Assembly: GCA_004009845.1 (NCBI GenBank)
Contig: RMBW01000093.1
Span: 57,567 to 121,566, forward strand
Length of the DNA: 64,000 nt
DNA from: Davidsoniella eucalypti
Lineage: Eukaryota; Ascomycota; Sordariomycetes; Microascales; Ceratocystidaceae
Direction of reading: 5' to 3'
Shown here: positions 1 to 12,170 of the stretch, in pieces
How the letters are laid out: each line of letters begins with the position of its first letter
Numbering within the stretch: the first letter of the stretch is position 1
Position numbers and translations under genes: made by a program
The notes under the pieces: generated by a model
What the model saw: the letters and a program-made list of their open reading frames with translations, nothing else
The model's database searches: none
Told to the model about the DNA's origin: nothing

Positions 1-568
1 CAGCTTTTTATCCTCGGGTTGCTCTGTGGACTCTTGAGATGGAACTAGAATTAGCTCAACATCGTCAAACTCGTCATCGCCAGAACCACCGTCGTTTAGC
101 TGAATTTGCAGCAAGACGGTCTTGATCGAATAGTCGCCAGACGTGGATGAAGAGGCTGCATGAATTGCAATTGAGGGGTACGGTATTGAAATTCCGACCT
201 CTGCAGTTTGGTTGAAGATAGTAAAGTTTCTAAGCCCATGTTAGTCCATAGTACACAATTACCATCTGGTTGTGGTTTACCTACTCGCTGTTCACAAACA
301 CATCGAGAACCTGCTCGATCTTTTGGCTAGCTTGGCCTTCAGGAAGTGCTTTGCTTTCAGGCTCTGTCGGTCTTTGCTCCGCATTGGCCACGGGGAAGAT
401 GGGCAGTTTGCCAGCACTATGAATCGATATCCAGCCCTTGATACCAGTGGCATGGTAGTGAAGCACTGGCTTTCCGTCATAAAAGCTCTGGGGGGTTTGG
501 CTTTGGTAGTCGACGAGAGTAATGAAGTCCTCCAAGTTGGGAGGACTGCGAGTCGTGATTGGAAGCAT
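1..568 (-). CDS. pICln-like methylosome subunit (regulator of volume decrease family), 3' end cut off
   Basis: Start ATG at 568. Exon 1 is 285-568; an intron at 230-284 (donor GTAGGT, acceptor TTAG on the minus strand) joins in frame to exon 2, 1-229, which runs off the window edge. Exon 1 carries the PH-like pICln start, including LHYHATGIKGWIS; exon 2 continues GISIPYPSIAIHA, the typical pICln beta strands, followed by an acidic run DDEFDD and VELILVP, as in the family. pICln proteins chaperone Sm proteins with the PRMT5 methylosome for snRNP assembly. The family is clear from these motifs; the exact role in this fungus is inferred. It diverges from the gene starting near 1274. The C-terminus is missing only because the window ends. 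Confidence 0.8.
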
Positions 569-923
569 TCTGTAGAGATTGGATGTGTTTCGAAATGCTA
601 TAAGGGAACTGTGAAGATTCGTGTCAGAAATGTTGACAGCTCTGGCTTGATCCTAACTCAACAGCACAAGAAGTCGAAGATGGAATAAGGCTGTAGCCTT
701 GTCCCACTAATACATTCTATCTAAAATTGGCTATAAGCTCTTATCCTACATATGTTACTATAGCCTATCTGAACGTGACTAAGTGCATTATTGGGACAGC
801 CCCACATAAAAGTTGGCCAGTCCTAATCGACGTCATTCATTGTTCTCCCCATAGCTACACCAACTTTAGAGAGCTTGCTTCTTCACTTATAAGCCAGTAG
901 CCAGCCGAGTATCTCAGTGCGAA
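569..923. promoter_or_regulatory. Divergent promoter between the pICln-like gene and the 1274 gene
   Basis: There is no coding signal. The stretch contains AT-rich sequence up to about 800 and lies head-to-head between two divergent genes, so both promoters should be here. I see no strong TATA box that I could assign to one gene. Confidence 0.5.
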
Positions 924-936
924 ATGTCACAGAATT

Positions 937-1726
937 ATGATAATCGTAAGTTTCTGTCTCTGCTTTTTTTTTCTGTCATTTCTTTTTCTGTCTCCTAGTT
1001 TCCCTCTTTCCCCTCTATCCATCCAAAAAATACCACGCTGGCCCAAACTCGAGAATCTTTCTCTCTCTATCTTCCAATCAGTTTTGCTGACTTCCCTTCC
1101 ACTTACACCCATCATAAGAGTTCAATAACCTCCTCTCGCAGGTTCCGTTGACTGTCTCGCCATTTGTAAAACTTCCATCTGCGCCAACCCTGAGCTATAA
1201 TTATACAAAGCTCCCCTCTGTTCTTCCTACTAGCCGATACGTCTCCGGGATATCGACTACCATCACACCAAACATGTCGAACCCGGCTTCCTCTTCTGCA
1301 GCAACAACAACAACTGCTGACAGTAGTAACAATGGCACAGCGAAGATACCTTACGTCACGAGTCGTGGTGGCCACGCTGCACATCCGGATGCTATCATTG
1401 CATCCTGCCAACAGCTGCGGGCACATCTGGCCCAACTACAAGCGGATGCTGATGCGGAGTTACGCGCTTTAGAAGAACGGTTCGCTAGTGCGGAGTTGGC
1501 TGAAAAGCGTCGCATTGCTCCTGGCTGGCTGGATAGTGATAGCCATATTCTAGTGCCCCAGAGCCAATCGTCTGCTGCTGGTGGTAAGGGTGCCATCGGC
1601 ATCCAGGATCTTATGTCGGAGCCCACGGATGAGCAAAAACAAGAGGCCAAGACAGAGGCCGACCAAGTTACGGCATTCATTGAAATGCTAAGTCTGAAGG
1701 AAAAGATGAAGTCTGGCCAGCAATGA
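937..1726 (+). CDS. Small conserved-looking protein of unknown function with alternative N-terminus
   Basis: The safest CDS is 1274-1726 (150 aa), whose ATG has A at -3. It begins with a Ser/Thr/Ala-rich segment, then a predicted helix (about residues 35-70: HPDAIIASCQQLRAHLAQLQ and onward, coiled-coil-like), the motif KRRIAPGWLDSD, and a charged C-terminal helix. A candidate intron at 946-1141 (GTAAGT to CTCGCAG, with a pyrimidine-rich interior) would join ATG ATA ATC (937-945) in frame to 1142, adding 48 residues that contain no Asp or Glu. An earlier ATG at 924 would instead read a 26-codon upstream ORF across the same junction. I do not recognise the family. RNA data would decide whether the intron is a leader intron or makes a longer isoform. 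Confidence 0.6.
946..1141 (+). other. Candidate leader intron of the 1274 gene
   Basis: The donor GTAAGT is at 946 and a CTCGCAG acceptor ends at 1141. The interior is strongly pyrimidine rich (about 957-1020). Its length, 196 bases, is larger than the other introns in this window. It is either a 5'-leader intron or a coding intron that yields an N-terminal extension. Confidence 0.5.
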
Positions 1727-2444
1727 CCATGTGCGTCTAGTTGTTGTAAATAGTTGTCCTTGGTTTTAGATGCTAGCTTTTTCTCTTTTAGTTGTTGGGT
1801 ATTCACACTGAGTAGACCAATTTCCCTTTCTCTCTTCTAGTCTCTAGGACTGGCTTTTCCGCATGGCGTTCTAGGCGTTGAATTTGCTTTTGCTTTCATT
1901 ACCTTTCTTAAAATAAAATGTCTCATATCAACTTCACATGTTGGTTGACAAATGGCCCTACTTGTTAAAGTGTAGAGCCATACCACACCAACTATTGGCA
2001 CGTTAAGACATGAATACATAGATATATCAGTCATATTATGATTTGCTGTACTAAAATATTCAGACACAGAGTTATCAAAATTCAGCTTTTAATTCATCTC
2101 AAGCTCACAACGAAATGTAACTCAACCTAACCTCCCTCTAATATTCATTTAGAGAGTCGTAAAAACATTCAACGCCCATAAAAATGATAACACCCTATCA
2201 ACCAAAGCATAACAGGAAAAAGAAAAGCTTACGAAACAAGAGAAAGACACACAAAAGAAAAGCATAGTGGTAATTGCAAGTATGTGAGGTGAAGAGAAAC
2301 GCTGCAAAGTAGCGACAGTAGTAGATGGTGCGCGTATAATGGTATCATAGAGTAGTGAGTGACAAAGGAAATATACCAGGGATATTCAAGGGTGAACAAA
2401 CATGGGTTGTTTTGTTTGTGGAGATATAAGCTGTGTATGTTTGC
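1727..2444. other. Convergent 3' spacer, no gene
   Basis: The stretch is AT-rich, between the 3' ends of the 1274 gene and opi1, and would hold both 3' UTRs and terminators. I see no coding or RNA gene signal. Confidence 0.6.
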
Positions 2445-4393
2445 TTATTGCTCAAGTGGACGCTTCTCGGCGGTTGTTGGGGGCCGAAGATCCTCAGATT
2501 CTTCCATGATGGCATCACCAAGACGACTGCTGTTGCTACCATCTTGGATACCGCGGCTAGTCTCTTGTCCATCATTGGGGCCATTGAGACCGTTGACGGG
2601 TCTACGACCAAGTCGTTCGCACCACTGCTCAGCGCTGCCGATAGTGCCATCCAACACATTGCTAATCTGGAGGATGACCTGCAGGCCTTCACGAGCAACA
2701 AGTAAAGCTGTTTGCGCATTACGGCGAGTGGTGGTGCGATGGTTTGGCCGTTCGCCACGATCAAGAGCTTCCTGTTGTTCACGCTCCTGTGCTTTAGCAG
2801 CACTAGTGGATCGAGCGGGGATGCTCATGAGACTGCGACGGACAAATTGGCGGGCTGGTTGGGGTAGAGCTGCGCCTGTGTAGATAGAAATGGTATTGAC
2901 AGTATCTTGAAGGACGCGGACAACGTCGGACTTCAAACGGGTGATTCGTTCGCCAACTTCACGGCGCGTTCTAGGATTCCGATTATTGGCATCGCCTCCT
3001 TGTTCCGGCGCGGCGCTATTGGGCGAGGTAGTATTCTGACCTTCGGTTGCTAGTAAAGGTGGGCTTTGCATGTCTAGGTCATCATCTAAGCTATCTCTCC
3101 GGGCATTTTGCTCAGAGCCTCTGTTGGCCTGGCGAGCTTCACGCTCACGAGCTTCCGCACGATCGTATTCTTCAACGAGATTCTTAAGCGTATGAATGTT
3201 GTTGTCAATGTTCTTATTTGCTGTGCGTAGCCAAGCTAGACAGTATTTCAAGCTGCGTAGACTTTGATCGTTCATTGCTGCACCTAGACCAGTAGTTGAG
3301 CGGATCAAACGCCAACCCACATTGCCACGTCCGCGGGCACGGTTTGTTGGTTGGTTAGTGTTGTTTGTGCCGTTGGGGGCGCCTGGTGACTGAGAGTAAT
3401 CGGATGTCATCATCGCATCTTCATACACTGACACAGTAGCAGTACTGCCAATGGAGGACCTCCGATCATGAGGGTCGCCATCTTCGCTCGCCGGTACACT
3501 AGCGCCGCCATTAACTTTGCGACGTTTTGAGTGTTGCTCCCCTGGTGGTTGGGCATCAATGGTTCCCTGTGGCGGTCGACGGCCTCCGAGTATCCAACGG
3601 ACACCACCCTCGACACCAGTAACGCGGCTTACATTTCCGACAGTGTTGGCAATCGGATTCAAATAACTCTCGACGTACTCAGCACCAGATTTAAAGCGCG
3701 GGGAGAAGTTTTTAGAGTTGTTGTATGCCTGAGTCGCACCTCCGATTGTTGTAGCTAGCAATGGGTGGGAGTTGGTGATCATAGAGAGAAGAGGCTGTTG
3801 TGGGGAGTTACCGAGGGTAGAAGGGCCCATTTGCGGGCTGTGTTGTGTCGATGTTGCGCCTATAGTTTAAAGAGTAAGCATTCAACGGGCCTAATTTATG
3901 AGACTACCTGCAAGGGCGACAAACCAGTTTTCATTTCAGCCAAGGCTTGCGCGACGAATCTCAGCTCTGAATCCTCAGCGAAGCTACTGGCTCGAGAAGC
4001 CCGCATATAATCTGGCGATCCCATTCCAGACATTTCCGAGTCTATGGGAGTGTGATGATAGCTGAGAGACGACGCCGTTGAGACACCGGCAGTTAGTTCT
4101 GAGAATGACGGCATGCGATGTGGCTGCGACGGCCCACCAGCCTGTGTCGATGCACCTGAAGCTGGCATGACCTCGGCGAGAGAAGGTAGGGAGGCCAAGC
4201 TGCCATGCGATGATATCGAGCCGGAGATGGGCGGCAGAGTGGGTCGTGATGCCGAGGCTGGATCGAGATCTTTGATGGGAGGAAGGTGCAGATCGGCCTG
4301 TGGACGGGCGTGGGCATCGACGTCACCATTGAGAGGCTCAGTAATACCTAGCACAGCATCGCCCTGTACAGGCTGGATCGTGTTCTGGGCCAT
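2445..4393 (-). CDS. opi1: Opi1-family transcriptional repressor of phospholipid synthesis genes
   Basis: Exon 1 is 3925-4393 and exon 2 is 2445-3859, giving 627 aa. The frame-preserving intron is 3860-3924 (GTTTGT to ACTATAG). The N-terminal 150 residues are Pro/Ser-rich; the Opi1 domain follows, with HPLLATTIGG (about residue 188), SPRFKSGAEYVESYL (about 209) and TGVEGGVRW (about 237), then a helical leucine-rich segment, an acidic/basic linker and a second helix near 550. In yeast, Opi1 is held at the ER by phosphatidic acid and Scs2 and enters the nucleus to repress INO genes; the filamentous-fungal target set is less certain. A second, more upstream-looking donor GTAGTC at 3907 would break the frame. 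It diverges from apm1 across 2.8 kb. Confidence 0.88.
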
Positions 4394-7177
4394 CGTAGTC
4401 CGTCAGGTCAGCTTGGCGATCAATCGAGAATAGTCGTCAGGATGTCGGTGACAGAGTTCGGTGAAGTATAATCGAGATAAAAATGATTAAAAAGGATGCT
4501 AGCAATGCAGGCGCAACAAATATGCAGTGCTTATAATGGAAAACAAAGGTAGCAGCGGATGACGCTTTCGGTATCAAGGCGTTGGAGAACGCTACAGAAC
4601 AACGGAGTCCAGAATATTGTTGAGAAACCGCCTGTCACAATACAGGCAGTAGATAAATGGAGACTGCCAAAGAAAACAATTACGAAATAGAAGCTGGGCA
4701 GAAGGCGTCTAAGAAAGCGTCTAGCGAGAACCTCGGGCTAGAACAAGACGAGAAGGGCAGCAATCAAAGAAATCGTATAGATGTCGCCATGACACAAATG
4801 ATAGTGACAGACGAAAGGATACGAAAAAGAAGAATAGTCGATGGCAGACGGAGAAGCAGACAAGACAGGCAGAACCAAAGGGAGAACACAAGATTAGAGG
4901 TCTGGTAGGCAGGCGTCTACCAGAGTGTCACAGGAGGGCCTATTATGTGCGCTCTAAAAGGGACTGTCACTCACCTCGGCCAATTCGATTGATTGAGCGT
5001 GGAACAAGACGATGATTGTGAAAAAGAATAACAAAAGCTGGACAATCGATAACCATCGAACAACGGCCGGATAGGATGTTCAAATGCTCAATGTAAGCCG
5101 ATAAAAGCAGGGTGTGCAAGGACTCCCGCAAGCACGAGATGCGCTTTCTTTGCTGTTTTAGGACGGGCCAAGAGTCCCTTGAAAGAGTCCAATATTATCA
5201 AGTATTTGAGTTTCCTGGTTGTGCTCGTGCAGTTTACAGATTGTTCAGGGGGTCTGAGATGTTTCAGCGTGTTTAAGATGCCCCAAAGCCTTCACGATGA
5301 CCTGCCTACGAGATAACGGACTTTCTTTTTTTTTGTGAGAAAGATAATGACGGCGAATGTAAGCCCTTTTAACAGCCTGCTTATATGCACAATCACATGA
5401 AAATGGCACTCTACCCATACATACGAGCCATCTTATTCATGGGCCCCGATTATGACTTGCCAACAGTCAAGCAAAAAAAGTTGTTGGGAACTCGTCGCTA
5501 TATTGCACGTGTTAGACGCTTGAAGGAGTGGAGGAGATCGTATCACATGCATTTTTGTACATTTTTGTTGGCTCTTGCCCGTAAACAAGTAACAGAAAGA
5601 GGCAAATTGTTAGGAGCCAAGTAGCGCATATCCCTGCCACTGTAAATTTTGCTGTCTTTTCTAGCAGGGGTACAACATGGCTTAGCAGGAACTGATCACT
5701 ATAACTAACCATGATAACTGACAGAAACTTGAGCTTGACTCCAATAATGCCGTTCATTGTAGTTTTTTTGTTACGACTAATCACATCATCGGACAGCTCC
5801 AACGCGGAATATCATGATGTAAATTTGTAGTGGCAATGCACTCTGTTATTTTTGGTTTTTATATATCGTAGATATGCAAACTTATAGATGGTAAAACTAT
5901 TCCCGACATTCGCTCTTATGGTATGGCGAGTAATATGTAAGTATGTTAGTCTTCCTACCTTTCTAGTGGGTGGGTGGCCATTATTATCTGATTCGACATG
6001 TGAATATGGCAATGGTATTAACCCAATATTTAACAGCAATTCATACTAAAAATCTAGCGGGTTCGATGCCCATAGTACATAGACAAGTAGAACAGAAAAT
6101 CTTGCTTATTAATACTCGGCCAAGGCCGATCATGATCACGATTGACACTTCTTGCGCTCATACAAGATAATAAGCCGCAAGTTGATATCAAATGTATACT
6201 GAACATGAAGTAAACGACAATAATAGACACGACATTGTTCTGCGGGTTTTCTTTTTCAATTTTTTTTTTCTTTTTTTCAAAATATGTTATGGAATGTACG
6301 GTCCCTCTGACACCGCCTTGGCAACGAGGCCGAACCCGATACCACAAAGATAAAGGGCCGGGTAAAATACGTAGGCAGTTCTTATGGGACAGCAAGCTAA
6401 GCTGTCGGTCTACGCGTCAAATATCGCTTCTACGTCAACTGCAGCACGGTGAAACTCTACACAGAATGTGCAGAGATCGATGTGGAGAAATGAAGAGATG
6501 CACTGTCTGAAAGACGCGATGGTACAAAGAGGAAAAGGAAAATAAAGCATCCAAGAATCTGCGAAACTTTTTCTCGCTTTTATAGAGGGCCATATCTTCA
6601 CCGTATCCACATTATCGGGCCACGTGACTATATAGAGGGGCCATGAACAAGCCACTGGCAAGCGGGGCGCCATCGTGGCTGGCTTGTGATAGCTATACCT
6701 GTACTAAGAGCTTCATGAGGCTGAGACAAGCTCGCTCTCCTATTGGCATGCAGAGCAAAGCAATCAAAAGTGATACCAAATAATGATAGCCTGGTCCACT
6801 ACAACTAAGAGCAGCCAGGTCCCATCAATGTCGTTGCGTTTAGGAGTTTAACCAAAAAACCATCTATACCGCAAGTTGAGATATCACTATCCGTATTCGT
6901 TGTTTAATACTCCCTGCGCTTCTTAATCGGACACTATCGCCACACAAATTACACCCGTCGGCCATTGTTCGCTCAATCTTCATCGCCGCCTCTATACTAC
7001 TGTGGCAGACGCCATACCATATCTCATTCTACTGGTATCTTATTTCCTTGCGAGTCTTTCTTGGCGCTAGAGCCAGCTGTCGCATTCGTAGAACATCTTG
7101 ATCTCTCGATCTCCCCCGCCGCCAACTACGACCATATCAGAACGCCCTACCCCTCATAGCAGCGACCAATCTTCACA
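4394..7177. promoter_or_regulatory. 2.8 kb divergent intergenic region between opi1 and apm1
   Basis: No ORF here shows family motifs or sensible composition. It must contain the promoters and leaders of opi1 (minus) and apm1 (plus). Visible details are a CACGTG E-box at 6621-6626, poly-T tracts at 5325-5335 and 6253-6277, and a CT-rich approach to apm1 at about 6960-7150. I found no tRNA that folds. Confidence 0.5.
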
Positions 7178-8746
7178 ATGGCGTCTGCTCTGTTTTTTCT
7201 CGATCTGAAGGGCAAGGTATGACAGCTTAATGCCCTCAAAAATAGCTCGTGCTATTGTTAACGTGCCCTGCTGACGTAGCTATCTATGATATAGACACTA
7301 CTAGCTAGAAATTATAGGGGAGATATCCCCATGTCTGCAGTAGAGAAGTTTCCTGTATTGCTCAGTGAAGCCGAAGAAGAGTCCTCTGCTGTCCCCCCAT
7401 GCTTCTCTCATGAGGGTATCAATGTGCGTTTCTAATATCGCTCCCATCTCGAGATTCCAGTTCATAATTAACCCCATTATCAGTACCTATACATTCGTCA
7501 CAACAACCTCTACATCCTCGCCCTCACAAAACGCAACACCAATGCTGCTGAAATATTATTGTTCTTACACAAGATAGTAGAAGTGTTCACAGAATATTTC
7601 AAGGCACTAGAAGAGGAGTCCATCCGCGATAATTTCGTTGTAATTTACGAACTACTTGACGAGATGATGGACTTTGGTTACCCCCAGACTACTGAGTCTA
7701 AGATTCTACAAGAGTACATCACTCAAGAGTCGCACAAACTGGAAGTACAAGCACGCCCACCCATTGCCGTTACAAACGCTGTGTCGTGGAGATCTGAGGG
7801 CATCCGCTACCGCAAGAACGAGGTCTTCCTAGATGTTGTCGAAAGTCTGAATTTGCTGGTGTCTGCCCGCGGTGATGTGCTACGCTCCGAGATCCTTGGT
7901 GCTATCAAAATGAAGTGTTATCTGAGTGGGATGCCCGAACTACGCCTAGGACTGAACGACAAGGTCATGTTCGAAACCACCGGTCGCACGACCCGCGGAA
8001 AGGCTATCGAGATGGAAGATGTCAAGTTTCACCAATGCGTGCGACTATCACGTTTCGAAAACGACCGCACAATCTCCTTCATTCCACCCGATGGTGAATT
8101 CGAACTCATGAGCTACCGCTTAAACACACAGGTCAAGCCATTAATTTGGGTAGAATGTGTAGTTGAGTCGCATTCCGGCTCTCGCATCGAATACATGCTC
8201 AAAGCCAAAGCCCAATTCAAGCGTCGCAGCACCGCCAACAACGTCGAGATTATCGTTCCAGTGCCAGATGATGCTGACTCGCCGCGCTTCCGGACCAACA
8301 TCGGATCAGTGCATTATGCACCCGAGCAAAGCGCGATTGTGTGGAAGATTAAGCAGTTTGGCGGAAGCAAAGAGTTCCTGATGCGCGCAGAATTAGGACT
8401 GCCCTCTGTTCGCGGTGACGACGAACATGGTGGTGGTATGACTGGTGGCTTTGGTGGAAGTATGGGTGGTGTTGGCGGCCCTGGAAAGGGCGGCAAGAGA
8501 CCAATCCAAGTCAAATTCGAAATTCCTTATTTCACGACGAGTGGAATTCAAGTGCGGTATCTCAAGATCACCGAACCCAAAGTAAGATTTCTTTTTCTTG
8601 TTCTTTTTCGAAATTTTCGTCTCATCGGTTGAAACCTGATGCTAACCCATATCTTTTTCTCACAGTTGCAATACCCCTCACTTCCATGGGTTCGATACAT
8701 TACTCAGTCGGGCGATATCGCCGTCCGGTTACCCGATGCTGTGTAA
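7178..8746 (+). CDS. apm1: AP-1 clathrin adaptor complex, medium subunit mu-1
   Basis: Four exons: 7178-7216, 7295-7423, 7484-8581 and 8666-8746, giving 448 aa, the usual length for mu-1. The first exon is only 39 bases and encodes MASALFFLDLKGK; the joined protein continues as the N-terminal longin-like domain, with YLYIRHNN and the helix around IVEVFTEYFKALEEESIRDNF, then the mu-homology domain from about residue 165, with WRSEGIRYRKNEVFLDVVE and a C-terminal beta sandwich ending in YITQSGDIAVRLPDAV. A Gly/Met-rich loop near residue 375 is an insertion in that domain. The product sorts YxxPhi cargo at the trans-Golgi network and endosomes with clathrin. It works in the same trafficking field as Vps55 and Trs120 in this window, without physical linkage implied. 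Confidence 0.95.
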
Positions 8747-8946
8747 ACGAAAGCATAGAAGAGTAGTTGAAATAATTAAGAATTAATCGAAGAAGATTTA
8801 CATGCGCCATATTCTATTTTAACATAATATATTCTAAGAGAGTGGCAACAACTATACATATCTTCCCGCAATAGTATATTAAAGTATGTGTAACAACAGT
8901 ACATAAGGTAGCATATGTGTCTTGGGGTAACCTTGAACAACAATAT

Positions 8947-10160
8947 TCAAAAAGCTGAAGAACTCTGATCTCTTTCCATGCGAACAAACGGCATACTTCC
9001 TTCGTTGTACTTCCATAGTTTGTCTACATTTTCCTTAGTCGATATCCGGTTTTCAGGGTCCAGGGCAAAATGGATGACATACCCACACGGGACTTGAGTA
9101 TCCTCGTTGTCAACGTCTATGACATAGCATTAGTTGAGTTTCCCAATATCGGCAGTATCAAGGGTTACTTACATCCTTTAGCCTCGAAAGGGTTTGTCCA
9201 GACATTTCCGTTCAACTTGGGGGAGTGACCTGGACCAACGGGTTCAAATATAGCTTTCTGAGCGTCTAAGTGCTTCGTCGCGTCGTACTCAAGACTGCTG
9301 TTTGTGCTGAACATCATAGTTCCAAGAATCAAGCCTATATCACCATGGACTGCGATTTCGGATGGGGGTTCGATCTGCAGCTGCCCAGTCTTGACGTGGG
9401 ATCTATGGAATAGCCTGGAGATGTGGCACGAGTCGGGAGCATCGATCTCCCAACTAAGTTCACGGTTCTCTCTGCCTTCGAAATCGGTAGGTTCTAGGCC
9501 AACTTGGACATGGAGCCCCGAGTTTTGACGAGTTACCGCGAAAATAGGGCGGCCAAACCACGCATGATCGTTATGATTGGGACCGTCTTTGGCCATTTTA
9601 CGGCCTATGCCCTTGCCTATGTAGCTGTAGCAAGCATCCGCTTTGGCAGCTACGAGTGGATATTCCGGACTAAAGCTATAGACTGTACGTGTCTTGTCAT
9701 GTAGAGAGTCGATTCTCTCGCCGCCCCATCGTCTCCTGAAGAAGGGGAGGGCGTTGACATCCAACGTTTTGCCCTCATCTGGTTGGTGGTCCAAGTTGTC
9801 GCCAATGATGAATTCGTAGTTTTCAGCACGTGTGATGCCGTTCAGCGTCATGCGATACACCACATTGCTATATGCATAGCCGCTGCAGCCGTTTGAATCC
9901 TCGATTCTGGAGTCTTGGTTGGCAAACCTTTCATACTCGAACTGTACATCTTCTTCTTTGAGTATAGGGGAGCGGTGATTTGAGATGGTTCTCACGAAAG
10001 CTCCAGAGTCTTGTTTTCGGATCTTGGCAATTGTAAATAAAAAGCTGGTGTTATGCTGAGTTGGTTGTTAGATACAAAAGCTCGTAGATAATGTGTCGTG
10101 AAGGCTATATACCTTTTGTCTCAACTGCTCGAGATGTTCAATGGACTTTTGCGGTGTCAT
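8947..10160 (-). CDS. Unknown protein, three exons, no family recognised
   Basis: Exon 1 is 10113-10160 (16 codons, start ATG at 10160), exon 2 is 9173-10055 and exon 3 is 8947-9116, giving 366 aa with all three joins in frame (donors GTATAT and GTAAGT; acceptors CTCAG and CATAG). Retaining the second intron stops the protein after ten further bases, so exon 3 is needed for the full C-terminus, which includes VPCGYVIHFALDPENRIS. There is no signal peptide or membrane segment. It is rich in charged and aromatic residues, and mid-protein features such as WFGRPIFAVTRQNSGLHVQ suggest a beta-rich fold; that is only an impression. A TATATAAG box about 95 bases upstream implies a regulated RNA polymerase II promoter. 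I cannot give a function; it may be lineage specific. Confidence 0.7.
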
Positions 10161-12170
10161 TTTGAATAGGAATAGAACGAGGAGGCCTGGATATGTAGAC
10201 TGATGATTGATACTGGAGACAACAACATTTTCGTAGAAACGCGGACGGACGGCCTCTTATATATAGTAAAGTCGAGGTGTCCTATGTAAGATACCTTGAG
10301 AATTACTGCATAGCTTTCTACCTAGTGTCGTTATAGGCTATCTCCAAGACTACGATCCTTTCTCACACTTCAGATATGGCAAAGTCCACAAGATGGCTTG
10401 GGTTTAGCCGACGCAGTCTATCTACGCAACCCAACAAGTACGGCTCACCATAGGCATCGACGTTGAGAGGGCTAGCTGACTATAGCAATGGGAAGCGTCT
10501 GTGATTCATGGGATTCTGAGCCGTTATGTTAACGCCACGTAGTGATGAGATATCGTTTTGGAATTTCTATAGCTCCACGATAGATGCGCCACGCAATACT
10601 TTCATTGGGATTGGGTTCAATGCAGCAAAAAAACAACAACTCTATGACTTTAGCCAATTTATTGATATGTAGATCATCAGAACACCCGTTTTGGGCAATT
10701 ATAATATATGGAAGCGACCACTGAACACATAACTTATATATTGTGCGGTCCACCGTAAGCGGCTCGCATACTTCTGTGCATTGGGAGCTCAGATCAATAA
10801 GGAACGCACACGACATTTCTTGCTAAACATTTGTGTGCCTTAGTTGGGCAGTGGTGGTGATATTCGTGTGTTGTTTAGATCAATAGCTTGCAGGTTATCC
10901 AGTTATCCGAATCATGTTTTGTTTCAGATTGTGCAGCCTGTCTTTGCCATAAGTTCTCTAGTAATATAGCTAGTTCTGTGCATATCAATATTAAGTAAGA
11001 TCGAGTTCATCAACATATTCGATCACCACATCACTCATATCACATCGATATACTATAAGTAGCATCGATAAGCCATGTCATCAAACTGATATAACTGTTG
11101 TTGTATTGACGGATGGTCCCTGTAGCATCGTCGTTTTTATATACGTTTCATTGTAATATGACATGTATGAATCCCCGCCTTATAGTTCATTCGAGCTACG
11201 TAGGTCATCTTGTAATTTTCGACTCCAGTATGTTACAAAAGTGGCCAAGAAGGCGGTCACATCAAGGGGGGCCCATCATGGCGGCCGACTACATATGTAT
11301 ATCTATCTGTACATAGTTGTATATATATGTATGATCCGCAAATACCTTCCGCTGCGACAATATTAACCAAGTTTGGCTTGATACCTAAAACAAGCACTGG
11401 CAAGTACATTGTTCAGACAAACTATAATACCAGAGAAAAAGCGCCAAGCAACAAGAAAACCCCGGAGACTTCTTAACATTCAATTTACGTTCAAGATGTT
11501 GGTTGATACACATCACCCCCTCTTTTCTGAAGTTACAAATGCGGTGTGCTTGACCTAGAGCTTCCTTCTGCTACATAGTCGTCGAACTAGTTACAGCTAT
11601 CGTAGTTGTATAACCACGGATTAATCTGCCAGTTTTGTAGTGGAACTTGGAGGGTGCAACATGACTATACAAATCTATCTAGTCATTTATAGAGATGAGC
11701 AGGTACATAATGAGAATAATATTTCTAGACATGCTTTTATCAACGATTGACTCCTGCCAACTGACATGTGTATTGTGAGCATATCTGTATATGTGAAAGT
11801 ACCGCACGCCAAGGATCACTGTCACTATGTACTATAAAAGACCCTCAGTTTGGCCAAAAAAAAACAGGATTATGCTTCTCAGAACCTTCTACTTCCTTCT
11901 GTTGAAACAAGAACTGGCATGAGCTATACCGCGAACGTAGTAATGATATGAGCACTATCTTCTCAGAAGGATTGAAAGCTATGTAAGTCGATGTGCAGTT
12001 CTCAGATGTGATTTGAATCTCCACTTTGGCCAGATACAATATCGGCACCTTGATGTTGACACTAGTCATACTTGTATTTAGCCATATTCAAGTTAGCCGT
12101 GCGCAGCCGCGTTTGGCTTTGTTTATTTGCTTATATGTCTGCAGCATTACAGCTGCAAGTAAAGCCGAGT
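10161..12170. other. 2 kb AT-rich intergenic region
   Basis: The region lies between the start of the unknown gene and the 3' end of rkm4, both on the minus strand. Apart from the TATA box at its left end I see only AT-rich sequence with many stop codons in all frames. No RNA gene or repeat is recognised. Confidence 0.5.
10256..10266 (-). promoter_or_regulatory. TATA box of the unknown gene at 8947-10160
   Basis: The minus strand reads CTATATATAAG, a close match to the TATAWAWR consensus, about 95-105 bases before the ATG at 10160. The distance suits a fungal core promoter. Confidence 0.5.

Noticed and set aside
4657..4908. 83-codon plus-strand frame upstream of opi1
   Set aside because: Highly Lys/Arg/Asn/Gln-rich with no motif; it is purine-rich leader or promoter sequence of the opposite gene.
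6050..6075. Possible tRNA T-arm (GGGTTCGATGCCC)
   Set aside because: The five-base T stem does not pair beyond three bases, and no anticodon or acceptor arm lies at the right distance.
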